Source: Streptomyces sp. NBC_01314
GTDB taxonomy: Bacteria; Actinomycetota; Actinomycetes; Streptomycetales; Streptomycetaceae
Reading direction: 5' to 3'
Length of the DNA: 64,000 bases
Assembly (NCBI RefSeq): GCF_041435215.1
Contig: NZ_CP108394.1
Span: 1 to 64,000, forward strand
Shown: one piece after another, positions 52,936 to 61,034 of the stretch
How positions within the stretch are numbered: position 1 is the first letter of the stretch
Layout: every line of letters starts with the position of its first letter
The notes under the pieces: model-generated
The model's database searches: none
Told to the model about the DNA's origin: nothing
What the model saw: the letters and a program-made list of their open reading frames with translations, nothing else
Program-made: the position numbers and the translations under genes

Positions 52936-53183
52936 GCCTGTGGAGCAAGGCCAAAAGGGCCTGGAACGTCGGCGAGATCATCGCGACCGTCACCGCCGCG
53001 GGCCAGGCCCCGCCACCACCCGGCATGCCCGCCTACCTGCAACAGCAGTACGCCGAACACAGCAGGACCCGTAACGAACAGCTCGGCCAGGACATCAAGC
53101 GGCTCACGACGAAGTCCCGCCGCCCCACGACGGGGACGACCCTCGACCGGGACAGCGCCCGAAGACTGCGCGGCAACAAGTAG
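52932..53183 (+). CDS. Small basic protein, last gene of the OmpA-lipoprotein operon
   Basis: An 83-residue hydrophilic protein (MSLWSKAKRAWNVGEIIATV...RRLRGNK). It has no recognised domain and may be an adaptor. The ATG overlaps the membrane-protein stop. The perfect chain of 4-bp overlaps through four genes suggests fixed stoichiometry. Confidence 0.6.
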   Translation: MSLWSKAKRAWNVGEIIATVTAAGQAPPPPGMPAYLQQQYAEHSRTRNEQLGQDIKRLTTKSRRPTTGTTLDRDSARRLRGNK

Positions 53184-53556
53184 AGCGGCAGCCGGGAGGG
53201 CGGCGGGGGCGGGGGGCGGGACGAAACGGTGGACCGGATTTCCTGCGATGCCGGCCTCGGAAGGCGCCGCGCTCGGGGCGTGTTCTGAGCGGGATGTGGC
53301 TGTCGTCGACGGGCCCGACGGCCCGCGCTTCACCGCGAACCGCTCACGGCAGCGCGAACCGCACAGCCATCCGCGTCGCGTTCCGGCAGGCCGGAACGGC
53401 GTGGTCCCGAACGCGTGCGCGAAATCGTCAGAGTCCGTGCGCGATCGCCGGGAAGGTGCGGGGGCGTGGTTTCTAGCGTGGCGGTAGGTGCCTGCCGTGT
53501 CTGCCCAGGCGCTGTAGACCTCACCGCTTCACGCGCGATGGAACCGAGGTGTGTCC
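53184..53556. other. Intergenic stretch at the cluster's left edge
   Basis: About 370 bp with no credible gene. It separates the OmpA-lipoprotein operon from the first biosynthetic gene. No clear receptor-type palindrome was seen. Confidence 0.4.
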
Positions 53557-55068
53557 ATGACCGTTCGTTCTGTGACCGATCTGCAGCCCGAGGCGTCCGC
53601 CGGTGCGGGCGTGGAGGTTGTGCTGGACAGGGCCGCACGCGTCGTGGGCGCCGACCGGGTCACACGTTCTTGGGATGGGAGCGGTGGGGGGCCGGCCTCC
53701 GTGCTGGGGCCGAACGCCGGGTTGTACCGGGCGCGGGATGTCCATGGTGTGGTGCGTCCGCGTACCGCCGAGGAGGTGCAGCGGGTCGTCGGGCTGTTCG
53801 CGGACGGCGGGGCCCGCGTTCCTCTGCATGTTTTCAGTACCGGGGGCAACTGGGGACTGGGTTCGCGTGAGCCTGCCGGGGACGGGGCGGTCGTGCTCGA
53901 TCTGTCCGGTCTCGACCGGATCCGCGGCATCGACGTGGCCCGGGGCTGGGCTGTGGTGGAGCCCGGTGTGAGCCAGGCCCGGCTCGCGAAGCTCCTGCAG
54001 GGCACCGAACGCATGGTGAACGTGACCGCTTCCTCCGCGCACACCAGTGTGGTGGGTAACGCCCTGGACCGTGGTGTGGGGCTGCGCCACCAGCGCACGG
54101 AGGATCTGACGGGCGTTGAGGTCGTTCTGCCGAGCGGTGAGCTGATCCGGGTCGGCTGGTGGCCCGAGCCCGGCTGGGCGACCCCGGTCCACGTCCACGG
54201 TCTCGGTCCTTCGCTGGTGCAGCTGTTCGTCCAGTCCAGTCTCGGGGTGGTCACCGCGGCCACGGTGCGGCTGCTGCCGAGGCCCGAGGCGCTGCGGGTG
54301 GTCCGGCTCAACTTCACTCCCGACAAGGTGCGGTGCGCGACCGCGGAGGTGCGCCGCTGGGTGAGCCAGGGCCTGACCCGTGGCGTGGTGAAGATGTACG
54401 ACGAGACCGCGGCCAGGGCCTATGCCGGCCCGGCCGGGCAGTATCTGGTGCATGTGTGTGTCGACGGGACCGCTGAGGCGGTGGACGCGCTGTCCGGGAT
54501 CATCGTCGCCGAAGCGGTGCGGTCCGGTCTGTTCAGCGCGGTGTCGGACACCGACGCCACCGATCCGGCCGCCGGCAACCACGACGGCGCCGTACGGGTG
54601 GAGCGGGCCTATGCCGGTGACCCCGACACGACGGACACCCTGTTCGAGGCGAAGACGGGCCTGCCCGCCGGCCGGTTCGACGAGGAGGGCGGCTTTCTGC
54701 TCTTTCTGCCGTTGGTTCCCTTCACCGGGCCGGCGCTGGAACGGGCTCATGAGCTGGTCGGGCAGGTGCGCGGGGAGAGCGGGATCCGCTGCGGTGTCAC
54801 GTTCAACGCTCTCAACGCCGATGTCGTCGACTGTGTCGTGACGATGGGGTTCGCCCGTGACGCCGAGCAGGCCGCGCGCGCTCATGGGGCTCTGGAGCGG
54901 CTCTATGAGCTCTTCACGGCCGAGGGGTTCGTTCCCTACCGCCTCGACATCGAGCACAGCGGCTGGGCCGGCCGGCTGACCCCGGGGGTGGGGGCGCGGG
55001 CGTTCGCCCGGCGGCTGAAGGACGCCGTCGACCCCCACCATGTCATCGCCGCCGGGCGGTACGCGTGA
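53557..55068 (+). CDS. FAD-binding oxidoreductase (VAO / 4-cresol dehydrogenase type)
   Basis: A 503-residue flavoprotein. The PCMH-type FAD domain is clear: VRPRTAEEVQRVVGLFADGG, PLHVFSTGGNWGLGSREP, VVLDLSGLDRIRGIDVARGWAVVEPGVSQARL and TEDLTGVEVVLPSGELIRVGWW. The C-terminal substrate domain ends near LKDAVDPHHVIAAGRY. Family members oxidise phenolic alcohols, aldehydes or amines. ATG 53557 follows GAGG. It is the first gene of the proposed biosynthetic cluster. Confidence 0.88.
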   Translation: MTVRSVTDLQPEASAGAGVEVVLDRAARVVGADRVTRSWDGSGGGPASVLGPNAGLYRARDVHGVVRPRTAEEVQRVVGLFADGGARVPLHVFSTGGNWGLGSREPAGDGAVVLDLSGLDRIRGIDVARGWAVVEPGVSQARLAKLLQGTERMVNVTASSAHTSVVGNALDRGVGLRHQRTEDLTGVEVVLPSGELIRVGWWPEPGWATPVHVHGLGPSLVQLFVQSSLGVVTAATVRLLPRPEALRVVRLNFTPDKVRCATAEVRRWVSQGLTRGVVKMYDETAARAYAGPAGQYLVHVCVDGTAEAVDALSGIIVAEAVRSGLFSAVSDTDATDPAAGNHDGAVRVERAYAGDPDTTDTLFEAKTGLPAGRFDEEGGFLLFLPLVPFTGPALERAHELVGQVRGESGIRCGVTFNALNADVVDCVVTMGFARDAEQAARAHGALERLYELFTAEGFVPYRLDIEHSGWAGRLTPGVGARAFARRLKDAVDPHHVIAAGRYA

Positions 55069-55172
55069 GCACCGCCCGCACCGTGCGGGCCGCCATGCCG
55101 TCCGGGCCGGGCCGGACGGCATGGCACACATCCGAGCCGTATGAGAGACAACGGACGCTGGGAGAGCGGCAC

Positions 55173-56420
55173 ATGAGCCTGATGGATCTGCTGGACTCCG
55201 CCTCCGCCTCCGCGGCGCAGGGGGTCCCTGTCACGGCGGAGGACGTTCTGGCGCGGGCGCGGGCCCTCGCGCCGAGGCTGCGGGAACGCTCGCAGGAGAT
55301 GGAGAACGGCCGGCGACTGCCGCCCGACGTGGTCGATCTGCTGCGTGGGACCGGGGTGTTCCGGATGGCCGTGCCCAGGGCGTGGGGTGGTCCCGAGCTT
55401 GACGCGGTCGAGCAGACGGAGGTCATCGAGGCTCTTGCCACGGGGGACGCGTCCGCCGCCTGGTGCGCGATGATCGGTATGGACACTCCGATCTACGCGG
55501 GTTTTCTCGGTGAGGATGTGGCGCGCCGACTGCTGGCCGATCCTGATGCCGTCACCGCCGGTGCGATCATGCCGATGGGCCGGGCCGAGCGGGTGCCGGG
55601 CGGCTACCGGGTGACCGGGCAGTGGCGTTTCGGCAGTGGCATCACCCACAGCACCTGGGTCGTGGGCGGTGTTCTGGTCACGCGGGACGGCGAGTTGGAG
55701 GCCGGTCCGGCCGGTGCGCCGGGCAACTGGCGGATCGTCGTGGCGCCCGTGGGGGACTTTCTGGTCCAGGACACCTGGTACAGCACGGGTCTGGCCGCCT
55801 CCGGCAGCAGGGACTACCGCGCGGACGACCTGTTTGTGCCGGAGGAGTACACGTTCAGTTTCGCGGCGCCCCGGATCACCGGGGCCGCGGCCACCGCGGA
55901 CGCGGTGCTGCGGAACATGCCTGGTGTGCCGCTGGGCGTGGCTCGCGCGGCGATCGACCACATCCGGCAGATGGCTGCCACCAGGGTCGACAGTGCCACC
56001 GGGATGCCGTGGTCGGAGACCTACCGTGTCCAGACGGTCGTCGCGCGGGCCGAGATGGATCTGTCGGCGGCCCGGTATGCCGTCTACGGCAGTCTGCGTG
56101 AGCAGTGGGAGATCCTTGAGGCCGGGGATGTGCCGACCCGTGAGGAGCAGGCGGCTACGGTGCTGGCGCGGTTGAACGCCTTTCGTACTGCCCGGTCGGT
56201 GGTGTCGGAGCTGTTCGACCTGGCGGCTACGGCCGCTGTGTACCGGCCTTCCGTGCTGGACCGCTGGCTGCGGGATCTGAACACGATGTGCCAGCACGTC
56301 ATCGCCCAGGACCAGGTTCTGCAGTCCGCCGGTGCTCTGCTGCTGGGCGGCACTTTGCACAATGCCTTCAGCGTGGGCGTCGTTCATGGTGGTGCCGGCC
56401 TCCTCCATGGAGGAGGGTGA
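55173..56420 (+). CDS. Acyl-CoA dehydrogenase-like flavoprotein (possible class D monooxygenase)
   Basis: A 415-residue protein of the acyl-CoA dehydrogenase fold. It has RLRERSQEMENGRRLPPDVVDLLRGTGVFRMAVPRAWGG, GDASAAWCAMIG, YRVTGQWRFGSGITHSTWVVGG and a C-terminal helical bundle. The pattern is that of the class D flavin monooxygenases (HpaB/HsaA-like hydroxylases) rather than true dehydrogenases, because no clear catalytic glutamate is seen. In a cluster it might hydroxylate an aromatic or an amine. It lies 104 bp after the VAO-type gene. Confidence 0.82.
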   Translation: MSLMDLLDSASASAAQGVPVTAEDVLARARALAPRLRERSQEMENGRRLPPDVVDLLRGTGVFRMAVPRAWGGPELDAVEQTEVIEALATGDASAAWCAMIGMDTPIYAGFLGEDVARRLLADPDAVTAGAIMPMGRAERVPGGYRVTGQWRFGSGITHSTWVVGGVLVTRDGELEAGPAGAPGNWRIVVAPVGDFLVQDTWYSTGLAASGSRDYRADDLFVPEEYTFSFAAPRITGAAATADAVLRNMPGVPLGVARAAIDHIRQMAATRVDSATGMPWSETYRVQTVVARAEMDLSAARYAVYGSLREQWEILEAGDVPTREEQAATVLARLNAFRTARSVVSELFDLAATAAVYRPSVLDRWLRDLNTMCQHVIAQDQVLQSAGALLLGGTLHNAFSVGVVHGGAGLLHGGG

Positions 56421-56599
56421 GGGGCTTCCCGGGTGTTTCTTCTGCCGCGTCGGGCCGCCGGTCGCCCGGGCCGGGTCCGGCGGTTGCCGGGTCCGGCGGA
56501 CCGGGGTGGCGGGGTGGCGGCGCGGGTGATTTCCCGGCGGGTGGGGGACGCATGGTCCAGGGGCTCTGGATGATCCCCATTGCGGCCGATAAGGTACAG

Positions 56600-56615
56600 G
56601 CATGCGGGTTTGTTT
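56600..56615 (+). promoter_or_regulatory. ARE-like half-site before the receptor gene
   Basis: GCATGCGGGTTTGTTT is identical over all 16 bases to the right part of the palindrome at 58313-58330 and its flank. The left arm here (AAGGTACAGGC) is degenerate. It lies about 90 bp before the start of the gamma-butyrolactone-receptor-type regulator, as expected for autoregulation. Confidence 0.65.
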
Positions 56616-56703
56616 TTGTGAATGTCGAGATCGGGAGCGGGCTCGCCGTAGGTCACAGGAAGCCGTTCCGCCCTGGGCGGCCCGAGTACAGAGGGGAGGT
56701 CGC

Positions 56704-57363
56704 GTGGCACGGCAGGAGCGAGCGCTCAGGACACGACGGGCGATCTTGGATGCGGCCGGGGAGGTCTTCGCGGAACACGGTTACGCGGGGGCCACGATCC
56801 AGGACGTCTACAACCGGTGCGGGGTGACGAAGGGGGCCTTCTACTTCCACTTCACGTCCAAGGTGGAACTCGCCCAGGCCGTGCTGGACGAGCAGGTGAG
56901 CGGCCAGATCCAGTATCTGGAGGTGCCGCCCCGCGAGCCCACGGTGCAGTTGCAGGAGGCCATGGACATCGGGCTGCTGGTGGCTCACCGGCTGACCTTC
57001 GACCGGCTGCTGCAGGGCAGCATCCGGCTCGCGGTGGACCAGGTGCACGAGATCAACCGCCGGGTCCCGTACCAGGCGTGGATCGAGGAGCACCTGAGGA
57101 TTCTCACCGAGGCGGAGCGGCTGGGCGAACTGCTGCCGGACGTCGAGGTGAACGACGCCGCGCAGATGATCGTCGGAGCGTTCGGCGGGGTCCAGCTCAT
57201 GTCGGAGGTGATGAACGACCGCGGTGATCTGGAGGAACGGATCGCGGTGCTCTACAGCGCCGTCGCGCGCTCGATCGCGACACCTGAGACTTTGGCGCGG
57301 CTCGACACCTCCTCCGGCCGCGGCAAGCGGCTGATGGAGCGCTTGACATCCTCCCCCTCTTAA
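56704..57363 (+). CDS. Gamma-butyrolactone receptor-type TetR regulator
   Basis: A 219-residue TetR-family repressor most like the ArpA/ScbR receptors, which release DNA when they bind a Streptomyces butyrolactone signal. The start VARQERALRTRRAILDAAGEVFAEHGYAGATIQDVYNRCGVTKGAFYFHFTSK is typical of that group. So is the ligand domain, including AHRLTFDRLLQGSIRLAVDQ. GTG 56704 is chosen because GGGGAGG precedes it; the in-frame ATG 56602 lies in the promoter. The final residues (LTSSPS) are encoded by CTTGACATCCTCCCC, which resembles an IS605-type end. Confidence 0.88.
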   Translation: MARQERALRTRRAILDAAGEVFAEHGYAGATIQDVYNRCGVTKGAFYFHFTSKVELAQAVLDEQVSGQIQYLEVPPREPTVQLQEAMDIGLLVAHRLTFDRLLQGSIRLAVDQVHEINRRVPYQAWIEEHLRILTEAERLGELLPDVEVNDAAQMIVGAFGGVQLMSEVMNDRGDLEERIAVLYSAVARSIATPETLARLDTSSGRGKRLMERLTSSPS

Positions 57364-57474
57364 AAGCGTGGTGAAGCTGGAGGCGCAGGCGGCGGCCGGG
57401 TGAACGCCGTTCGCCGCGGGTAGCGGAGCGGGCGGCGGAGCCTGCGTCCGGACGCGGGTGCGCTCCGGCGGGGG

Positions 57475-57990
57475 TCAGGCGGCCGGATGGAGCCCGAGTG
57501 CCGCGAGGGCCGCGAGGGTGACCTGTGCGGGGCTCCTGCCCTGGACGCCCACCCTGACGCGGGCGACCTCGCGGTAGAGCGGCGCACGCCTGACGGCCAG
57601 TTCCCGGAGCCGGGCGGCGGCGTCGCCGTGGAGCAGCGGGCGTCCCGCGGCGGCATCCCCGCGGTCCAGCACTTCCTGGACGTCGGCGTCGACATGGATC
57701 ACCGGGCCGCCCCGGAGCAGTGTGCGCGTGGCCGGGTCGACGACGGCGCCCCCGCCCAGCGCCAGGACACCGTCGTGCTCGGCGAGTGCGGCGCGGACCG
57801 CGGCCCGCTCCAGTGCGCGGAACCGCTGTTCGCCGCCGGAGGCGAAGAGTGCCGCGACGGATCGTCCGGTGCGGTCCTCGATGTCGGCGTCGGTGTCGCG
57901 GAATCCGACCCCGAGCCGGTCGGCCATGAGGCGTCCCACGGTTGATTTGCCCGCTCCGGGCAGTCCTACCAGTACCGCGACGGGCCTCAT
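57475..57990 (-). CDS. aroK: Shikimate kinase
   Basis: A 171-residue enzyme that makes shikimate 3-phosphate. It has the P-loop GLPGAGKST, DTDADIE for magnesium and shikimate, GEQRFRALE (shikimate-binding arginine) and LGGGAV. The protein is complete. It lies inside the proposed cluster, convergent with the receptor gene and divergent from the ligase-like gene. Together with the chorismate synthase at the right edge it suggests a dedicated supply of chorismate. Housekeeping copies are expected elsewhere in the genome. Confidence 0.93.
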   Translation of the reverse strand: MRPVAVLVGLPGAGKSTVGRLMADRLGVGFRDTDADIEDRTGRSVAALFASGGEQRFRALERAAVRAALAEHDGVLALGGGAVVDPATRTLLRGGPVIHVDADVQEVLDRGDAAAGRPLLHGDAAARLRELAVRRAPLYREVARVRVGVQGRSPAQVTLAALAALGLHPAA

Positions 57991-58394
57991 GCCGGTCCAC
58001 CCCCGTGCCCGCCGGGAACGGCAGGAACGGCAGGAACGGCGGCGGCCTCGCGTTGGGCGGTGGGGGGCGGGTGGGGGGCGGTGTGTGGAGTGTGCGGGCC
58101 GCCCTGTTCGTCGCGGGGGCGAAACGGCGGAGGGGGGCCCGGCGGGGTGGGGCCGGTGGCGTGCGGGTGGGGGGCGGGCCGGTCGTTCGGCAAGGGGGCC
58201 TCCGGGTGGGATGGGTGTGCCGGTGCGGGGATTGTGCGGGGCCGCGGGTGCGTGACGGCAGGGGCACCTGACACAGCGGTGGCCTTTCATCACACTTTCC
58301 GATGCCGCTTGAAAACCCGCATGCGGGTTTGTTTCTCTGGGGTCGGGCTCCGCGGGGGCCTGCGCTGAAGCCGGGGCTCACCCACGGAGAAGCC
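57991..58394. promoter_or_regulatory. Divergent regulatory region with ARE-like palindrome
   Basis: About 400 bp between the shikimate kinase (minus) and ligase-like (plus) genes. The first 250 bp are extremely G-rich on the plus strand and hold no credible gene. The last part contains the palindrome at 58313-58330, which could control both directions. Confidence 0.5.
58313..58330. promoter_or_regulatory. Autoregulatory-element-like palindrome
   Basis: AAACCCGCATGCGGGTTT is a perfect 18-bp inverted repeat, followed by GTTT. Size and composition fit the ARE sites bound by ArpA/ScbR-type receptors. It lies 64 bp before the ligase-like ATG. Its right half plus flank is repeated exactly at 56600-56615. 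Confidence 0.75.
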
Positions 58395-60005
58395 ATGATC
58401 AAGCTTGAGGACATCCGCCGGCACGCGGCCGTCCGCCCGGACGCCGACGCCGTCGTGGACGGTGCGACGCGCCTGTCCTGGGCCCGGTTCGCCGACGCGG
58501 TGGACCGGTTCGCCGCGGGTCTGGTGAGCGCGCTGCCCGACGCCCGCCCGCTCCGCGCGGTCTTCCTCTGCGGCCCGCGCTGGGAGCTCACGGTCGCCAT
58601 GGCGGCCTGCGCCACGCTCGGTATCCCCTGCACGGGGCTGGACCCGGCGCAGGAGCCGGACCGGCTCCTGGCCGCACTCGAACTGCTCGGCCCCTGCGCG
58701 GTGTTCGTCTCCCCCGAGCTCGAGCCGCGGCTGGAGCGCTGCGCGTGGCCGGGCGCGGACAGGGCGCTGCGGGTCGTCCTGGACGGCGGGAGCGGTCACG
58801 GGGCGGGGCGGACGGCCGGGGCGCCGCGGACGCGGCCGGATTTCCTGGCGCTGCTGGAGAGCGAGCCGCTGCGGCTTCCCGCTCCCCTGCACCGCGAGTG
58901 GCTCACCGTCGTGCCCGGCGGGTCCCGGCCGCGCGTCGCGGTGCGCGCCGCCGCGGCCGAGGCCCGCGCGCTGATCGACCTGGTCGAGGAGTTCGGGTTC
59001 GACGCGCACGACGTCCATCTCGTGGCCGCGTCCCTGTGGCAGCCTCTGGCCCTGCAGCTGACGCGTACTCTGCTCGCGGTCGGCGCCACCGTGGTGCTGG
59101 GGGCCATGCGCGATCCCGCGGCCCTGGCCGCGCAGCTCGCTTCCGAACGGGTCACCACCGCGGTGCTGGACCCCGGGGTGCTCCTCGCGCTGCTCGCCCA
59201 CCCGGCCCCGGACGCGTCGGTGCACGCCTTGGGGCTGCGCTGCGTGGTGACGCCCGGCACCCACCTGGGCCGCTGGGCGGTCGACGCGGCCTGGGAGCGG
59301 CTCGGCCCGGTACTGCACCTGGTCCACAGCACACCCGAGGCCGGCCTCGTCTCGGTTCTCACGCCGGAGGAGTCGCAGGTCACCCGGGCGCGCAGCGGGC
59401 GGGCGGGGCTCGGTACCACCGTCGTGGTGCTCGACCACGCGGGCGCCGTGCTGCCCGCCGGGCGCCCGGGCCGTATCGCCGTGCGCGGCCACCAGGTGAT
59501 GGACGGTTACCTCGACGGCGAGGACGCCTTCGTCACCCTCGACGCGGGCGCGGGCCGGCAGCGCTTCCTGGTGACCGACGACCTCGGCCTGCTCGACGAG
59601 CAGGGCCGGCTCGTCCTGACCGGCCGCGGCTCGGGCGTGCCGGCGGCGGCCCGGGACGGCGCCATGGACGCCGCGCTGTTCCGTCTGGAGTCGGACCTGC
59701 TGAACCTGCCCTGCCTGCGCGACAGCGCCGTGGTGCGGGTCGATCTGCCCGCGCTGGGGGGCGACGCCCTTGTCGTCCCGTTCATCGCCGTCGCCGTCGG
59801 GCGCGAGGTCAGCGGTCATACGGCCCTGAAAACGGCCTGCGCCCGCCGGGTGCCGTCGATCCCGGCCCACGTGATCGCCGTCGACGCCATCCCCTACAGC
59901 CCGACCGGCCGGATCAGGACCGCCGAACTGCTGGAGGCGGTGGTCCCCATCATCACCCTCAACCTCCAGCTGGAGCAGAGCGTGCACCAGGAGATCTCCG
60001 CATGA
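58395..60005 (+). CDS. Degenerate acyl-CoA ligase-like (AMP-binding) protein
   Basis: A 536-residue member of the ANL superfamily by overall layout: RLSWARFADAVDRFAAGL, AACATLGIPCTGLDPAQEPDRLLAALE, LVTDDLGLLDEQGRLVLTGR and a C-terminal domain from about 430. Key parts are altered. The phosphate loop (normally S/T-G-T-T-G-x-P-K) is VVPGGSRPRVAV, and the catalytic lysine of the TGK motif is arginine (PTGRIRTAELL). Ordinary adenylation is therefore doubtful. ATG 58395 follows GGAGA. Its stop overlaps the next gene, which encodes a second copy of its C-terminal domain. Confidence 0.78.
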   Translation: MIKLEDIRRHAAVRPDADAVVDGATRLSWARFADAVDRFAAGLVSALPDARPLRAVFLCGPRWELTVAMAACATLGIPCTGLDPAQEPDRLLAALELLGPCAVFVSPELEPRLERCAWPGADRALRVVLDGGSGHGAGRTAGAPRTRPDFLALLESEPLRLPAPLHREWLTVVPGGSRPRVAVRAAAAEARALIDLVEEFGFDAHDVHLVAASLWQPLALQLTRTLLAVGATVVLGAMRDPAALAAQLASERVTTAVLDPGVLLALLAHPAPDASVHALGLRCVVTPGTHLGRWAVDAAWERLGPVLHLVHSTPEAGLVSVLTPEESQVTRARSGRAGLGTTVVVLDHAGAVLPAGRPGRIAVRGHQVMDGYLDGEDAFVTLDAGAGRQRFLVTDDLGLLDEQGRLVLTGRGSGVPAAARDGAMDAALFRLESDLLNLPCLRDSAVVRVDLPALGGDALVVPFIAVAVGREVSGHTALKTACARRVPSIPAHVIAVDAIPYSPTGRIRTAELLEAVVPIITLNLQLEQSVHQEISA

Positions 60006-60409
60006 CCGCCACCGCGCACACGCCCGGCCCGCCCGACCTTCCCGATCTTCCCGACCTGTTCGAGGACGCCCCGGAGGTGGACCTCGAGAGGGGATTCTTC
60101 GCCCTGGAAGGGGAGCTGCTGGAGCTGTCCTGTGTGCGGGAGTGCGCCGTGGTCCTGACCGATCTGCCCGAGCTGGGCAGATCGGTCGTCGCGGTGTTCG
60201 TGGCGCCGGCGCCCCGCCAGGAGATCTCCGGGCGCCGGGCCGTGCTCGCCGCCTGCCAGCGCAATCTGCCGGAGCTGTACGCGCACGCCGTGGCCGTGGA
60301 CGAGGTGCCGCGCACCGCCGAGGGCGCCGTCCACGGCCACGCTCTCCTGGACCGGGTGCTGCCCCAGATCGCCCGGGATCTGATGTCGCCGGCCGCGATG
60401 TCCGACTGA
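60002..60409 (+). CDS. Stand-alone copy of the ligase C-terminal domain
   Basis: A 135-residue protein. Its segments FFALEGELLELSCVRECAVVLTDLPELG, RQEISGRRAVLAACQRNLPELYAHAVAVDEVP and HALLDRVL align with the C-terminal domain of the gene before it (FRLESDLLNLPCLRDSAVVRVDLPALGG, GREVSGHTALKTACARRVPSIPAHVIAVDAIP). It has no large adenylation domain, and the TGK lysine position is EGAV. It probably arose by duplication and may be a structural partner. The ATG overlaps the upstream stop (ATGA). Confidence 0.78.
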   Translation: MTATAHTPGPPDLPDLPDLFEDAPEVDLERGFFALEGELLELSCVRECAVVLTDLPELGRSVVAVFVAPAPRQEISGRRAVLAACQRNLPELYAHAVAVDEVPRTAEGAVHGHALLDRVLPQIARDLMSPAAMSD

Positions 60410-60516
60410 CGTGCCCGGATCTGCCCGGCCGACGACCCCCAAAAAAAACGGGTTGGTTGGTATATTATTGGGGTGGCGGCACGCCGTGCGGGTGTGAAGA
60501 AAAAGGGGGCTGGTTC
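60410..60516 (+). promoter_or_regulatory. A/T-rich promoter region of the LysR-type gene
   Basis: An A8 run, GGGTTGGTTGG and TATATTATTG (about 60441-60470) make this the most A/T-rich spot in the cluster. It lies 50-75 bp before the LysR-type ATG. TTGGTT and TATATT could form a promoter. The GGGTTGGTTGG faintly resembles the ARE half-site. Confidence 0.45.
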
Positions 60517-60825
60517 ATGCAGTTGCAGCAGCTGCGCGCGTTCTGTGAGGTGGCGACCGAGTTGAGCATCACGCGGGCCGCCAGGAACCTCCACTACGCG
60601 CAGTCGACCGTGACCACACAGATCAAGAACCTCGAAGAAGCCGTGGGAGCCGAACTGTTCGACCGCAGCAGGCGCCGGCTCTCCCTCACGGACGCGGGGT
60701 TACGGCTGCTGCCGCACGCCGAGCGCATCATCGACATAGCCGCGGCGGCCCGGCGCGAGATCGCCATGGTCACCCGGCACGGCCACGGCCCGCGGCGTCC
60801 CGCGGGGCCGCGCGCGCTGCTGTGA
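60517..60825 (+). CDS. LysR-type DNA-binding domain protein without effector domain
   Basis: A 102-residue protein consisting of the LysR winged helix-turn-helix and linker helix (MQLQQLRAFCEVATELSITRAARNLHYAQSTVTTQIKNLEEAVGAELFDRSRRRLSLTDAG). Ordinary LysR regulators have about 300 residues with a ligand domain, which is absent here and not found downstream. A TTA codon at 60700-60702 would make translation depend on bldA, common for Streptomyces pathway regulators. It may be a genuine short regulator or a truncated remnant. Confidence 0.78.
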   Translation: MQLQQLRAFCEVATELSITRAARNLHYAQSTVTTQIKNLEEAVGAELFDRSRRRLSLTDAGLRLLPHAERIIDIAAAARREIAMVTRHGHGPRRPAGPRALL

Positions 60826-61034
60826 TCTGCGGCGGTGCGGGCACCGCCCGCACCGCCGCACGCCACGCCCCGGCGTGATTTCGCAAGTCCCGGTGCGCGG
60901 CACGGCAAGTGGACGGCCCGATCCGTTCCTACAGTCGCTGTGCGTCGAGCCGGCGCCGGGCACGTCCCGGCATCGGTGTTCTCGTCCCCCGCCCCCGCAA
61001 GTGCGTCGTCCGCCAACCGATAGGTGACAGACAC

